Shown: positions 17,334 through 23,856, numbered from the stretch's first letter. The stretch is DNA of 51,909 nucleotides from an uncultured Faecalibacterium sp. (GCA_900551435.1 URVW01000007.1:1-51909), one strand, 5' to 3'. The notes: a model not told the origin generated them from the sequence alone. Numbers and translations are program-made.

Positions 17334-17918
17334 TTACTTTTTCGACTGCCGTGTTTTTCCGTGCGGTTTGCGCCGCGGGAAGTGGATCAGACTGCCGAAC
17401 CGGCCCAAAAGCCAGTCCCAGAATTTGGGGACCCAGAACGGGTAGGCGGCAAGCACAAAAAAGAACAGGAGCAGCAGGTAATTGACCGGCGGCGGAGAAT
17501 CCTTGCATGCATTATACCAGAATTTCAGGAGCACGCCGGAAACGATGAGGTGCAGGAGCCAGAACATCTTATGGCGCAGGGGAGAGGCCGCGAAGCCGGT
17601 GCTCTGGACCGTGATCTGCGGCACGAGAATGACGCCGTTCGATTTGGCAAGCCGCTCGGCCGCTGCGGTAAAGCGGCTGTTTGTAACGACCATGGCCGCC
17701 GTGCAGTGATAGACGGCCTTTCCGGAAACGACCTCCTGCACCGCCCCGACGCCGACAGGCTTGGTGTAGTATTTGCACTGGACGGCGTATTTCTGCAGCC
17801 CTTTCCGTGCGACGACGTCCACGCCGTAGTCGCCGCTGGCCTTGGTCACTTTTACATCATAGAAGCCGTTTTGCCGCAGATACGCCGCCACGACATATTC
17901 GTATTCATATCCGTTCAT
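17334..17918 (-). CDS. Mrr-like restriction endonuclease fold protein with two C-terminal membrane helices
   Basis: A 194-residue protein. Residues 1-105 form an Mrr_cat-type nuclease domain with the PD-(D/E)xK pattern: D34 in GDYGVD and Q47-x-K49 in VQCKYY. Two hydrophobic segments near residues 122-142 and 153-170 would tether it to the membrane, and the tail is basic. It is closely similar over its first about 100 residues to the protein at 19759-20679, so the two are paralogs. Its ATG overlaps the recombinase stop (ATGA, 17915-17918). Mrr proteins cut modified DNA, but many such small membrane forms have no proven role. No methylase is nearby. Codon use is GC-rich like the host chromosome, unlike the second copy. 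Confidence 0.82.
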   Translation of the reverse strand: MNGYEYEYVVAAYLRQNGFYDVKVTKASGDYGVDVVARKGLQKYAVQCKYYTKPVGVGAVQEVVSGKAVYHCTAAMVVTNSRFTAAAERLAKSNGVILVPQITVQSTGFAASPLRHKMFWLLHLIVSGVLLKFWYNACKDSPPPVNYLLLLFFFVLAAYPFWVPKFWDWLLGRFGSLIHFPRRKPHGKTRQSKK

Positions 17919-19618
17919 AAAAACCTCGTGTTGCTGAAAATGGAAAGATCCCTGAACCTGCGTACACCATGCAAAGGCTCAGGGATCTTTCGGCTCGCTT
18001 GCTGGGACAAAAAATAAGACGGACACGAAACCAACCATCTCGCTGGAACCGCATCCGCCTTACACATTCTGGTTGACGGCCTTAGAGTTTTGGCGAACAG
18101 ATTACCATAATCAGCCTTACTTGAAATATTTGAATTATCGTTATTTTCGTCGGAGCCTAAAGTCAAATCAACAGTATTGCTATCCCCGAAGCAGTTAAAA
18201 ACCAGCTTCAGCCGGTTGCCATCATCGTAAACATAGGCTGCGACCAAGAAAGTGTTGAAGAGGTCTTCTTGATACTTTCGGTCGTAAATATCGCCGTTTC
18301 TGAACAGCAGAAGACCCGCTATCAAATCTTTACGGTCAACTTGAACGAGGTCGTCTTTTGCCATGGTCAGCTTTGCGCTCAAATCCGACTGCTGCGCTTC
18401 CAACTCAATGAGCCGGTCACGGGTCGAGCTTGTAACGACACCCTGCTCAATGGCTTTCATCACGTTGGAGATGGAGGAATTGACATCAGCAAGCTCGTTT
18501 TCCAAAGAGGCAATTTGAAGCTTTCGGTCTTCGTCTTCCCAGTATTCGATAGTCTTATCTGCAATCCATTCAATGACATCATCGGTCAGACAATATTGCT
18601 TGATGGCCTTAGCAACTGCTGGCTCGATGATATCCCGGCGAATATTCTTTTTGTCACAAGTGCGTCCTACGCGCCGGTTCTGACAGGCATAGTAGTGATG
18701 GACGATCCCGCTCCCGGAGGTGCCGGACATCCCGATCATGTAGCCCCCGCAATGCCCGCACCGTAATTTCCCGGTCAGAAGGTAATCTTCTTCGCCAGGA
18801 CGATGATGACCGGTCTTCCGTTGGTTCCTCATCTTGTTTGCCTCCTGAGCCTTATACCATAGAGCATCGTCTACGATACGAGGGATGCCGCCCTCAACGC
18901 GGATGTCACCGTAGATATAAATTCCACGATACCTTTCATTGCTACACAACGCGTGAAAACTGCACTTGTTCCATTTTCCATTGCCACCGGTTTTGATGCC
19001 CCGGTGGTTTAGATCGCGGGCGATGCTTGCATTGGTTTCACCAGAGGCGACGCGCGTGAATACTTCCCGGACGACAGCAGCGGCGGGTTCGTCCAAGACG
19101 ACTTTTCCGTCTGAGCCGCGCTTGTAGCCAAAGGGCTGTTTCCCGTTTGCCATGCACTTGCTGGCGTTGTCCATCAGACCGCGGCGAACATCCTCTGCCA
19201 GATTGTCCGAGTAGAACTGGTTGACGTTCATCATCGACCGCAGAGCAAACCGACCAGCCGCGCTGTCGTCAAAATCTTCCTCGGCATAGTAGACTTTGAC
19301 ACCGCAGTCAACCAGACGAGCTTCGTTCACCATCGCCTGCATCATGTTTCTGCCCATGCGATTGGACTTCCATGCAAGCACATAGCAAAACTTCCCATCC
19401 TCAGCATCGCGCATCATGCGCTGAAATGCCGGACGGTTGTCGGTGCGGCCGCTGATCGCCCGGTCTTCGTAGGTCATGGTGATTTTCAGACCCAGCGAGG
19501 CGGCGTATTTCCGGCAAGCCTCAAGCTGCTGCTCGATGGAAACATCTCTCTGGTTGTGGGACGAGTAGCGGGCATAGATGACGGCATCGCCGCTCGCCGG
19601 TTTCTTTTTTCTTGCCAT
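17915..19618 (-). CDS. large serine recombinase (site-specific integrase)
   Basis: A 567-residue recombinase. The resolvase catalytic domain starts YARYSSHNQ, with S19 as the likely nucleophile. A recombinase domain (about 165-270), a zinc ribbon (RCGHCGG near 305 and YYACQNRR) and a coiled-coil segment (about 385-445) follow. It cuts and joins attachment sites to integrate or excise the element. The ATG at 19618 has GGAGG eight bases upstream. The last about 40 residues lie beyond the repeat at 18017-18060, contain an RNA hairpin and do not look like a conserved domain, so they may be encoded by flanking DNA after integration. The stop overlaps the next start. Translation is probably controlled by the leader at 19627-19704. 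Confidence 0.93.
   Translation of the reverse strand: MARKKKPASGDAVIYARYSSHNQRDVSIEQQLEACRKYAASLGLKITMTYEDRAISGRTDNRPAFQRMMRDAEDGKFCYVLAWKSNRMGRNMMQAMVNEARLVDCGVKVYYAEEDFDDSAAGRFALRSMMNVNQFYSDNLAEDVRRGLMDNASKCMANGKQPFGYKRGSDGKVVLDEPAAAVVREVFTRVASGETNASIARDLNHRGIKTGGNGKWNKCSFHALCSNERYRGIYIYGDIRVEGGIPRIVDDALWYKAQEANKMRNQRKTGHHRPGEEDYLLTGKLRCGHCGGYMIGMSGTSGSGIVHHYYACQNRRVGRTCDKKNIRRDIIEPAVAKAIKQYCLTDDVIEWIADKTIEYWEDEDRKLQIASLENELADVNSSISNVMKAIEQGVVTSSTRDRLIELEAQQSDLSAKLTMAKDDLVQVDRKDLIAGLLLFRNGDIYDRKYQEDLFNTFLVAAYVYDDGNRLKLVFNCFGDSNTVDLTLGSDENNDNSNISSKADYGNLFAKTLRPSTRMCKADAVPARWLVSCPSYFLSQQASRKIPEPLHGVRRFRDLSIFSNTRFL
17943..17991 (-). terminator. perfect 13-bp hairpin inside the recombinase 3' end
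   Basis: GAAAGATCCCTGA (17943-17955) pairs perfectly with TCAGGGATCTTTC (17979-17991). On the minus strand CATTTT follows. It lies within the last codons of the recombinase reading frame. If the recombinase tail is encoded by host DNA, this may be the original chromosomal terminator upstream of the Mrr-like gene. Confidence 0.55.
18017..18060 (-). repeat. structured repeat, copy A (left island end)
   Basis: On the minus strand GGCGGATGCG pairs with CGTGTCCGTC (10 pairs, three G-U), enclosing GTTCCA, five bases, then ATGGTTGGTT. A T-rich tail (TTATTTTTTG) follows. It is about 71% identical over 42 aligned bases to copy B at 24727-24770, in the same orientation, with paired base changes in the stem. 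It is a candidate attachment site or a dispersed terminator-like element. Confidence 0.55.
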
Positions 19619-19626
19619 TGTAATTT

Positions 19627-19704
19627 CCTCCAAGGTAAACTTTGACAAGCCTACCCGGAGGTGGTACAATAACATCTGTGAGGTCTGTTATTGCCCTCTG
19701 GGTA
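19627..19704 (-). promoter_or_regulatory. recombinase leader with competing hairpins over the SD
   Basis: On the minus strand the SD GGAGG (19627-19631) pairs with CCTCC (19657-19661) in a hairpin of about 15 pairs with loop GTCA. The segment CCTCCGGGTA (19652-19661) can instead pair with TACCCAGAGG (19695-19704), extended by CAATAACA/TGTTATTG (19686-19693 with 19667-19674). The two folds exclude each other: one hides the SD, the other frees it. Confidence 0.6.
19642..19670 (+). promoter_or_regulatory. near-consensus promoter opposite to the recombinase leader
   Basis: TTGACA (19642-19647), 17-nt spacer, TACAAT (19665-19670) on the plus strand. It points away from the recombinase gene; transcription would start near 19677. 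Confidence 0.7.
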
Positions 19705-19752
19705 AGCTGATCTGGAACGTCTGCGGTGCTGGTAACACCGTAGGCGTTTTTT
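19677..19752 (+). ncRNA. candidate antisense RNA of the recombinase leader
   Basis: A transcript starting about 7 nt after TACAAT would end at an intrinsic terminator: ACGTCTGCGGTG (19717-19728) pairs with CACCGTAGGCGT (19736-19747), loop CTGGTAA, followed by Ts. No reading frame is needed. The RNA (about 75 nt) is fully complementary to the upstream arm of the leader's anti-sequester hairpin, so binding would push the leader into the SD-hidden fold. Predicted from sequence only. Confidence 0.55.
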
Positions 19753-19758
19753 GTTTTT

Positions 19759-20679
19759 TCACTGAGGCGCTTTGATAAGGAAGTGCCCAGCACGTTTGAG
19801 CTCGCTACCAAAAACGGGGTCGCGTTCCCAATTGGCGGCTTTTTCTCTTAATGCGATGGCATGTTCTTTATAACCGGCGTCTTCATAAAACTGTGCGCAT
19901 AAACGAAAATAGTCGTTAAAATGATACGACTGACTATTTACATAGAAAGCAGAAGTTTCTAAAGGAAACCGCTTGATATCATCTAAGTCATCAAGATTGT
20001 AAGAGCGAGAGCTACGAAGCTTTCCGTCTATGGTGGTACATAATGTGAATTTACAGGGGAGTGTTGTGATTGGAGAGATATCAAGGTCTTTCTTGTGCTT
20101 TTTAGTTTGCTTATAATAAAACCCTATGCGACGTCTATCGACAATATAAAATTTGCGTGGTTGTCCAGAAAAAAACAATTTGCTTGTTTTGTCGATGTGA
20201 AATGCATATCGGGCTTTAAAATATCGGAAGAAAATGTTACCACTGAGATTCTGCGAATCAGCACAGGCATATTCATGGTCAGATGCAGTCATACTCTCAG
20301 TGTCAGAAAGATTAAAGTTAGTTGTAGAAAGTTGTTGATGTTCGGAATCTTTAGATTTAAGACTACTTTCAGAAACGTGAGGAACAAGAATTACACCGGT
20401 GACATTGGCAAGATTCTCCGCGGCGTTAGTAAAACGATTATTTGTCACGACCATAGCAGCGGTGCAACCATACATCATTTTTCCGGCAGTAACCTCTTGA
20501 ACAGCGGATACACCAATCGGCTTGGAATAATATTTGCATTGAATGGCGTATTTTTCAGAGCCTTTCTGTGCGATAATATCAACACCATAGTCACCACTGG
20601 CTTTTGTGACTTCTACATCGTGAAAACCGTTTCGCAACAGGTATGCGGCAACGGCGTGTTCGTAATCATATCCGGTCAT
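19759..20679 (-). CDS. Mrr-like nuclease-domain protein with unknown C-terminal domain
   Basis: A 306-residue protein. The first about 105 residues are an Mrr_cat-type nuclease domain (GDYGVD with D34; IQCKYY with Q47 and K49), strongly similar to the paralog at 17334-17918. A Ser/Glu-rich linker (about 105-145) leads into a C-terminal part of about 160 residues that I do not recognise; it is rich in aromatic and basic residues and has no membrane helix. The DNA is AT-richer than the chromosome, as expected for acquired DNA. It lies 140 bases upstream of the recombinase on the same strand and may be co-transcribed with it, since no clear recombinase promoter is seen on that strand. Likely a defence or modified-DNA nuclease; not proven. 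Confidence 0.8.
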   Translation of the reverse strand: MTGYDYEHAVAAYLLRNGFHDVEVTKASGDYGVDIIAQKGSEKYAIQCKYYSKPIGVSAVQEVTAGKMMYGCTAAMVVTNNRFTNAAENLANVTGVILVPHVSESSLKSKDSEHQQLSTTNFNLSDTESMTASDHEYACADSQNLSGNIFFRYFKARYAFHIDKTSKLFFSGQPRKFYIVDRRRIGFYYKQTKKHKKDLDISPITTLPCKFTLCTTIDGKLRSSRSYNLDDLDDIKRFPLETSAFYVNSQSYHFNDYFRLCAQFYEDAGYKEHAIALREKAANWERDPVFGSELKRAGHFLIKAPQ

Positions 20680-20724
20680 AAAACCTCATTTTACATATCA
20701 AAAACGGAAAAATCCACCAAAACG

Positions 20725-20754
20725 CTGACAACGTTGCAGCATCCTTGTTATATT
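20725..20754 (+). promoter_or_regulatory. possible promoter for the 47-residue peptide gene
   Basis: CTGACA (20725-20730), 18-nt spacer, TATATT (20749-20754). The spacer contains the 8-bp palindrome CAACGTTG. Same region may hold the Mrr-like gene promoter on the other strand (TTGGTG, 17 nt, TATGTA). Confidence 0.35.
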
Positions 20755-20799
20755 TGAGCCACTTCCGGGAGCAAATACGGCAGAAAAGAGGTGGACTAT

Positions 20800-20943
20800 G
20801 TGGAAAACAAGAAATTTGAAGATGAGCTGAAAGAACAGCTTCGGAAGATTTCTGTCAAGCAGCGGATAATGCTGCTTAGGCTTATTCGTTCTGAGCGAGA
20901 AACTGAATGTAGCTCAGAGCCTGCTGCTTTTTCTCAGAACTGA
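20800..20943 (+). CDS. small charged protein, hypothetical
   Basis: A GTG at 20800 preceded by AGAGGTGG opens a 47-residue frame ending at TGA 20941-20943. The product starts MENKKFEDELKEQLRKISV and is highly charged, probably helical. Its last 62 bases overlap the 3' end of the convergent regulator gene at 20882-21265. An ATG at 20798 in another frame gives only 10 residues. I do not recognise the protein. The overlap makes it less sure. Confidence 0.35.
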   Translation: MENKKFEDELKEQLRKISVKQRIMLLRLIRSERETECSSEPAAFSQN

Positions 20944-21265
20944 GATTTGAAACCGCTTTCATAATTTCCGCATCCAGCTCGTCCTCAACAGAGAGGGCGA
21001 GTTTTTTATTTTCGGGGTCATCAAACATTAAATCCACGGGCATATCATCAACATTTACCAGCAAGTCTGTAAGGGTCATGCCCATTCCAGACGCAAGCTG
21101 CTTTAACTTTGGAAGGGTGGGAGTGACAGGCAAACCAGTGTTTGGATTGATGCCCTTTTCCAACATAGAAATATAGCCATTGGACAATCCGCATTGATTG
21201 GCAAACTGCCGCTGGGAGAGCCCGTGATCTTTCCTATATGCGGAGATTAAGTCGCGAAGTGTCAT
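20882..21265 (-). CDS. XRE-family helix-turn-helix regulator (repressor-like)
   Basis: A 127-residue DNA-binding protein. The helix-turn-helix is at about residues 14-37 (LSQRQFANQCGLSNGYISMLEKG), followed by a linker and an acidic middle part; the C-terminus ends SYIQFLAQNE, a helical tail common in phage and element repressors, possibly for dimerisation. The ATG at 21265 has GGAGGG upstream, so the longer start at 21301 is unlikely. It is divergent from the regulator at 21451-21651 and shares an operator region with it. It probably represses its own and the neighbour's promoter. Confidence 0.85.
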   Translation of the reverse strand: MTLRDLISAYRKDHGLSQRQFANQCGLSNGYISMLEKGINPNTGLPVTPTLPKLKQLASGMGMTLTDLLVNVDDMPVDLMFDDPENKKLALSVEDELDAEIMKAVSNLSSEKKQQALSYIQFLAQNE

Positions 21266-21292
21266 GTTGTTTCCCTCCAAATTGTTTAATCT

Positions 21293-21393
21293 ATTATACA
21301 TTCAAAGTGATGGAATTGTCAATGGACTTTGTGTAATTTTTTGAACAAAAATTGTTCAATCGGGTTGACAAATCGTCGCGAAAGGTGTACTAT
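21293..21393. promoter_or_regulatory. divergent promoters with palindromic operator
   Basis: Leftward promoter: TTGACA (21317-21322), 18 nt, TATAAT (21293-21298). Rightward promoter: TTGACA (21365-21370), 17 nt, TACTAT (21388-21393). Between them lies the palindrome TTGAACAA-AAA-TTGTTCAA (21341-21359). Related half-sites flank it: ATTGTTTAAT near 21281-21290 and TTAAACAA inside CGGTTAAACAAAACCG near 21404-21420. This is the layout of a two-repressor switch. Confidence 0.75.
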
Positions 21394-21450
21394 GGGTGTG
21401 CAATCGGTTAAACAAAACCGGTGCATGAAGCAGGAACGGAGGTGAAATTG

Positions 21451-21651
21451 ATGGGTTTTAAGATTAAAGAGGTTCGGAAGTCGCTGAAAATGAGTCAGGA
21501 GGAACTCGCAGAAAAAAGCGGCGTGAGCCGCGGAACCATCGTTGCGTTGGAAAGCGGCACAGAGCGCGTCACCACAACAAAAACATTGGTTGCACTGGCG
21601 ATTGCAATGGGTGTCAGCGTGGACCAAATTTTTTTTGCTGATGATGTTTAA
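21451..21651 (+). CDS. small XRE-family regulator (Cro-like)
   Basis: A 66-residue protein that is nearly all helix-turn-helix domain (LKMSQEELAEKSGVSRGTIV and the recognition region after it, residues 11-32). It resembles the small regulators of plasmids and phages. The ATG at 21451 has GGAGG upstream; a start at 21421 lacks one. It faces the 127-residue regulator across a shared operator, so the pair may act as mutual repressors. It begins a short rightward operon with two small membrane-protein genes. Confidence 0.85.
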   Translation: MGFKIKEVRKSLKMSQEELAEKSGVSRGTIVALESGTERVTTTKTLVALAIAMGVSVDQIFFADDV

Positions 21652-21683
21652 TCGAATGAACACACGACACAAGGAGGCATGAT

Positions 21684-21764
21684 ATGAAATCTATCGCTTT
21701 GGCATTGTCCTGTGCAAGCATCCTTATCAACATCTGGACGATGATTCATCGCCGGAATCACTGA
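21684..21764 (+). CDS. 26-residue membrane peptide
   Basis: ATG at 21684 with AAGGAGG upstream; stop TGA 21762-21764. The product starts MKSIALALSCASILINIW and ends in basic HRRNH, so it is one hydrophobic helix with a positive tail. It lies in the operon of the small regulator. The shape is that of a small membrane peptide; a toxin role is possible but unsupported. Confidence 0.5.
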   Translation: MKSIALALSCASILINIWTMIHRRNH

Positions 21765-21779
21765 GAGGGAGGGCGCTGC

Positions 21780-22085
21780 ATGGAAAACAACAAAAAGCCC
21801 AGCGAACCGATGGAGCCGGAACGCTGGGCAAAGATGGAGAACGAGCTTCAGAAGCTCAAGCGGAGTAACTTACTCCTCAGTATCGGGTATCTTCTGCTGG
21901 TCGTCTTGTACGGCCTCATGATTTTGGAACTCATCCAGAGAATCAGCCGGATCGATGATACCTTGGCTTTGATCGTCCAATTCGATGGATTGGTTAGCGA
22001 TCACCTCCAAAGCCTTGGCGATTCGCTCATCAAAGTTCTCGACAACTTTGAAATGCTCCTCAACGCTTTGTTGGAAGCTCTCTGA
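21780..22085 (+). CDS. small membrane protein, hypothetical
   Basis: A 101-residue protein with a charged N-terminus (about 28 residues), one membrane helix at residues 30-50 and an amphipathic Leu-rich C-terminal half, probably coiled coil. It has a strong GAGGGAGGG ribosome site and follows the 26-residue peptide by 15 bases. Its last two thirds overlap an open frame on the other strand that also looks protein-like. Leucine codons are mostly CTC and TTG rather than CTG, unlike chromosomal genes. Function unknown. Confidence 0.6.
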   Translation: MENNKKPSEPMEPERWAKMENELQKLKRSNLLLSIGYLLLVVLYGLMILELIQRISRIDDTLALIVQFDGLVSDHLQSLGDSLIKVLDNFEMLLNALLEAL

Positions 22086-22139
22086 GCGTTCTGCTTCTTG
22101 CTTTTGGTAATCAAGCATTTCCTGCTGGTATTCTTCCAT
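21870..22139 (-). CDS. possible overlapping acidic coiled-coil protein
   Basis: An 89-residue acidic, Gln-rich frame (starts MEEYQQEMLDYQKQEAERSE) fully or partly opposite the membrane-protein gene at 21780-22085. The same frame stays open further upstream without a start, so it may be the tail of a gene fused to or frameshifted from the one at 22001-22369. There is no good ribosome site at 22139. Either it is a remnant of an older leftward gene or a shadow of the plus-strand gene. Confidence 0.3.
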   Translation of the reverse strand: MEEYQQEMLDYQKQEAERSESFQQSVEEHFKVVENFDERIAKALEVIANQSIELDDQSQGIIDPADSLDEFQNHEAVQDDQQKIPDTEE

Positions 22140-22369
22140 GGCAGACCAATGGGCTTCTTCTTTTCGGTCATGTTCGTTAGAGGATTGAAGCCCCTCGGAT
22201 TCTTCCCGACCAGCTTCACCTCGGTGTACCCGCCTTTCAGAAAATCCACAACTGTGGCCTCGCAGACACAGTATTCACGCAACGGGGCCGCGTGCTCTGG
22301 AACGTAGTAGAGGTGTTCACATACATGGAACATCGTGTCGCCGATTTCCGGCTTTCTCCCTACACGCAT
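22001..22369 (-). CDS. hypothetical protein, fourth gene of the leftward island operon
   Basis: ATG at 22369 with GGGAGGGG upstream. The first about 65 residues (IGDTMFHVCEHLYYVPEH, then CVCEATVVDFLKGGYTEVKLVG) look like a compact domain with several His and Cys residues. After the NPRGFN segment the sequence becomes Lys/Ser-rich and irregular, while the neighbouring frame becomes protein-like, so a frameshift or fusion near 22160-22190 is likely. Real length uncertain. Confidence 0.5.
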   Translation of the reverse strand: MRVGRKPEIGDTMFHVCEHLYYVPEHAAPLREYCVCEATVVDFLKGGYTEVKLVGKNPRGFNPLTNMTEKKKPIGLPWKNTSRKCLITKSKKQNAQRASNKALRSISKLSRTLMSESPRLWR

Positions 22370-22383
22370 TTTGTACCCCTCCC

Positions 22384-22785
22384 TTACTTCATGTTCTGGC
22401 GTTCCCACATCAGCCAGCGGTTCACTTCCTCGCCGGGCATGGACTTCGGCTTGCTGGTTTCGATGTACTCCTGCTCTCCGAAGATCTCCAGCTGGTCGAT
22501 ATCGTCAGGCGACTGGGTGATAATCTTTGCCGGCCAATCGCACCCGCTGGGAATCTTAATGCGCCACAGGTACAGGCTGTCGTCAAAGTAGAAATCGTTC
22601 GGGATGTACCGCTCTTCTGCATCGGTGCCCTCGATATCCCAGATGTATTTTGCAAGGGCACCGACAACCTCCAGCCGGGTGGGCGCCTTGTCGCGGTCAT
22701 TCATATCGTACAGTTTGATGTCACAAGCAGTGCTGTTGCGGAAGGAAACCTCGGAAATGGTACCAGTGTATTTGTAGAGTTTCAT
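22384..22785 (-). CDS. hypothetical protein, third gene of the leftward island operon
   Basis: A 133-residue acidic, soluble protein (starts MKLYKYTGTISEVSFRNSTA). No known motif. It follows the 86-residue gene by three bases, and an AAGGAGG ribosome site lies within that gene's end. Aromatic-rich segments such as KYIWDIEGTD and NDFYFDDSLYLWRIK suggest a folded globular domain. Function unknown; probably element maintenance or host interaction. Confidence 0.65.
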   Translation of the reverse strand: MKLYKYTGTISEVSFRNSTACDIKLYDMNDRDKAPTRLEVVGALAKYIWDIEGTDAEERYIPNDFYFDDSLYLWRIKIPSGCDWPAKIITQSPDDIDQLEIFGEQEYIETSKPKSMPGEEVNRWLMWERQNMK

Positions 22786-22788
22786 ACC

Positions 22789-23049
22789 TTAGGCCTCCTT
22801 AACTTCCACGGCCTTGAGGCTGCCCTCGATGTAGCCACGACCACGCAGATGTTCGCAGCTCCAGCAGAAACCGATTGCTCGCTCTCGGATGAAGTAGGCG
22901 GCATGGTTCGCACGACCCTCATTGAATGCGGCGTGGATTTCTTTTGCTCGATCGTCTTCCATCAGAATGGAAGCACAGGCCTCGCCGATTTCGCCGTTCT
23001 GACCGTGCTTCATGTCCTTGGAATCGTAAGTAAAGATCACCTTTTTCAT
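22789..23049 (-). CDS. small hypothetical protein, second gene of the leftward island operon
   Basis: An 86-residue protein (starts MKKVIFTYDSKDMKHGQNGE). It has a C-S-C pattern near residues 62-65 (GFCWSCEHL), which might bind metal or be redox active. Short spacing to both neighbours shows operon membership, and AAGGAGGG lies upstream of the ATG at 23049. Not recognised. Confidence 0.65.
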   Translation of the reverse strand: MKKVIFTYDSKDMKHGQNGEIGEACASILMEDDRAKEIHAAFNEGRANHAAYFIRERAIGFCWSCEHLRGRGYIEGSLKAVEVKEA

Positions 23050-23062
23050 TGTTTTGCCCTCC

Positions 23063-23623
23063 TTAGTGCAGCTGTGCGCTGTGCTGGCGGTAGCTGACGG
23101 TGTACTTGCCGCAGCTCTTGGTGACCTTGATGTCGCCCATCATGACCCGGCGGACACCGAACTTCTCACGGATGTACTCCTTGACCAGCGGTGCAGCCTT
23201 TTCGGTAATGTCTTTGGAATGAATGCGGTGCAGAGCACGACGAGCGTGACGCTTCTCCTGAGCGGCGATAAATTCATTCTCGCAGCCATAGAACGAAGAA
23301 CCGTTGATGCCACTCAAATCGTAGAAACATTCAGCGGAAAGCACTTCGAGTCGGTCGTTCCATACCGTCTGGAAGGTGGTAGGAAGATTGGGCTGAATTT
23401 TGGCTTCGACACGCCCTACAATCAGCTCGAGACCGTTGGCAGCAGAGCTCGTTCCGTTAAAGCGGCGGAGAAGCACCCGGATGATCTCGCTGTCGTTGGT
23501 CAGGTCCACAGCACTGATTTCACCCTGACTTCCGTTCATCGTGGCGGTGTTAAAGTGGTAGCCGTTGGCAAGGTAGCTGCTGACGGTGTCGGTGAACTTG
23601 CGGTTGATATCGATGTACTTCAT
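23063..23623 (-). CDS. hypothetical protein, first large gene of the leftward island operon
   Basis: A 186-residue soluble protein (starts MKYIDINRKFTDTVSSYLAN). No membrane segment and no motif that I know. The C-terminal third is basic (RHARRALHRIHSKD) and could touch nucleic acid. GGAGG stands nine bases before the ATG at 23623. It is downstream of the strong promoter at 23878-23906 and a 32-residue peptide gene, and is followed by three more genes with short gaps. Confidence 0.65.
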   Translation of the reverse strand: MKYIDINRKFTDTVSSYLANGYHFNTATMNGSQGEISAVDLTNDSEIIRVLLRRFNGTSSAANGLELIVGRVEAKIQPNLPTTFQTVWNDRLEVLSAECFYDLSGINGSSFYGCENEFIAAQEKRHARRALHRIHSKDITEKAAPLVKEYIREKFGVRRVMMGDIKVTKSCGKYTVSYRQHSAQLH

Positions 23624-23680
23624 TTTTAAGAACCTCCTGCGATTTTACGCTTGACAAATCGTTACTAAAAAAATAAAATG

Positions 23681-23856
23681 GAGGTGCAAGGGGCTTCTTG
23701 ACGGATTGCTTACTTGTGCTTTAGCGGTTCAGTGTTCCAGCACTGGCCGCTTTTTTGTATGCCTCAAACCGTGCCAACTGCTCAGCTCTGGTGAGCTTTG
23801 CGAATTCCTTGCTTGTCACGGAGCATCACCTCCCGGTGTTTGCTCCCTTGCACCTC
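23681..23856 (-). repeat. 12-bp inverted repeat enclosing the 32-residue peptide gene
   Basis: GAGGTGCAAGGG (23681-23692) and its exact complement CCCTTGCACCTC (23845-23856). In the leftward mRNA the 5' leader arm can pair with the segment downstream of the peptide gene, and a T-rich stretch (ATTTTATTTTTTT) follows the second arm. Confidence 0.6.
23721..23819 (-). CDS. 32-residue leader peptide or small protein
   Basis: A GTG at 23819 has GGGAGGTG seven bases upstream; stop TAA at 23721-23723. The product starts MTSKEFAKLTRAEQLARFEA and ends in KKAASAGTLNR; it is basic and amphipathic with no membrane helix. It is the first gene behind a strong operator-bearing promoter and lies between the arms of a 12-bp inverted repeat. 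Function unknown. Confidence 0.5.
   Translation of the reverse strand: MTSKEFAKLTRAEQLARFEAYKKAASAGTLNR

Noticed and set aside
19521..19811. Possible small protein read through the recombinase leader (contains VIVPPPGRLVKVYLGG)
   Set aside because: The frame overlaps the recombinase start in another frame, has no SD, and the region is better explained by RNA pairing and an antisense RNA.
17334..20679. A complete restriction-modification system
   Set aside because: Two Mrr-like nucleases are present but no methyltransferase or specificity gene; Mrr-type enzymes do not need one, so only the nuclease call is kept.
21684..21764. Type I toxin for the 26-residue membrane peptide
   Set aside because: One hydrophobic helix with a basic tail fits, but no antisense promoter and terminator pair is visible over this gene.
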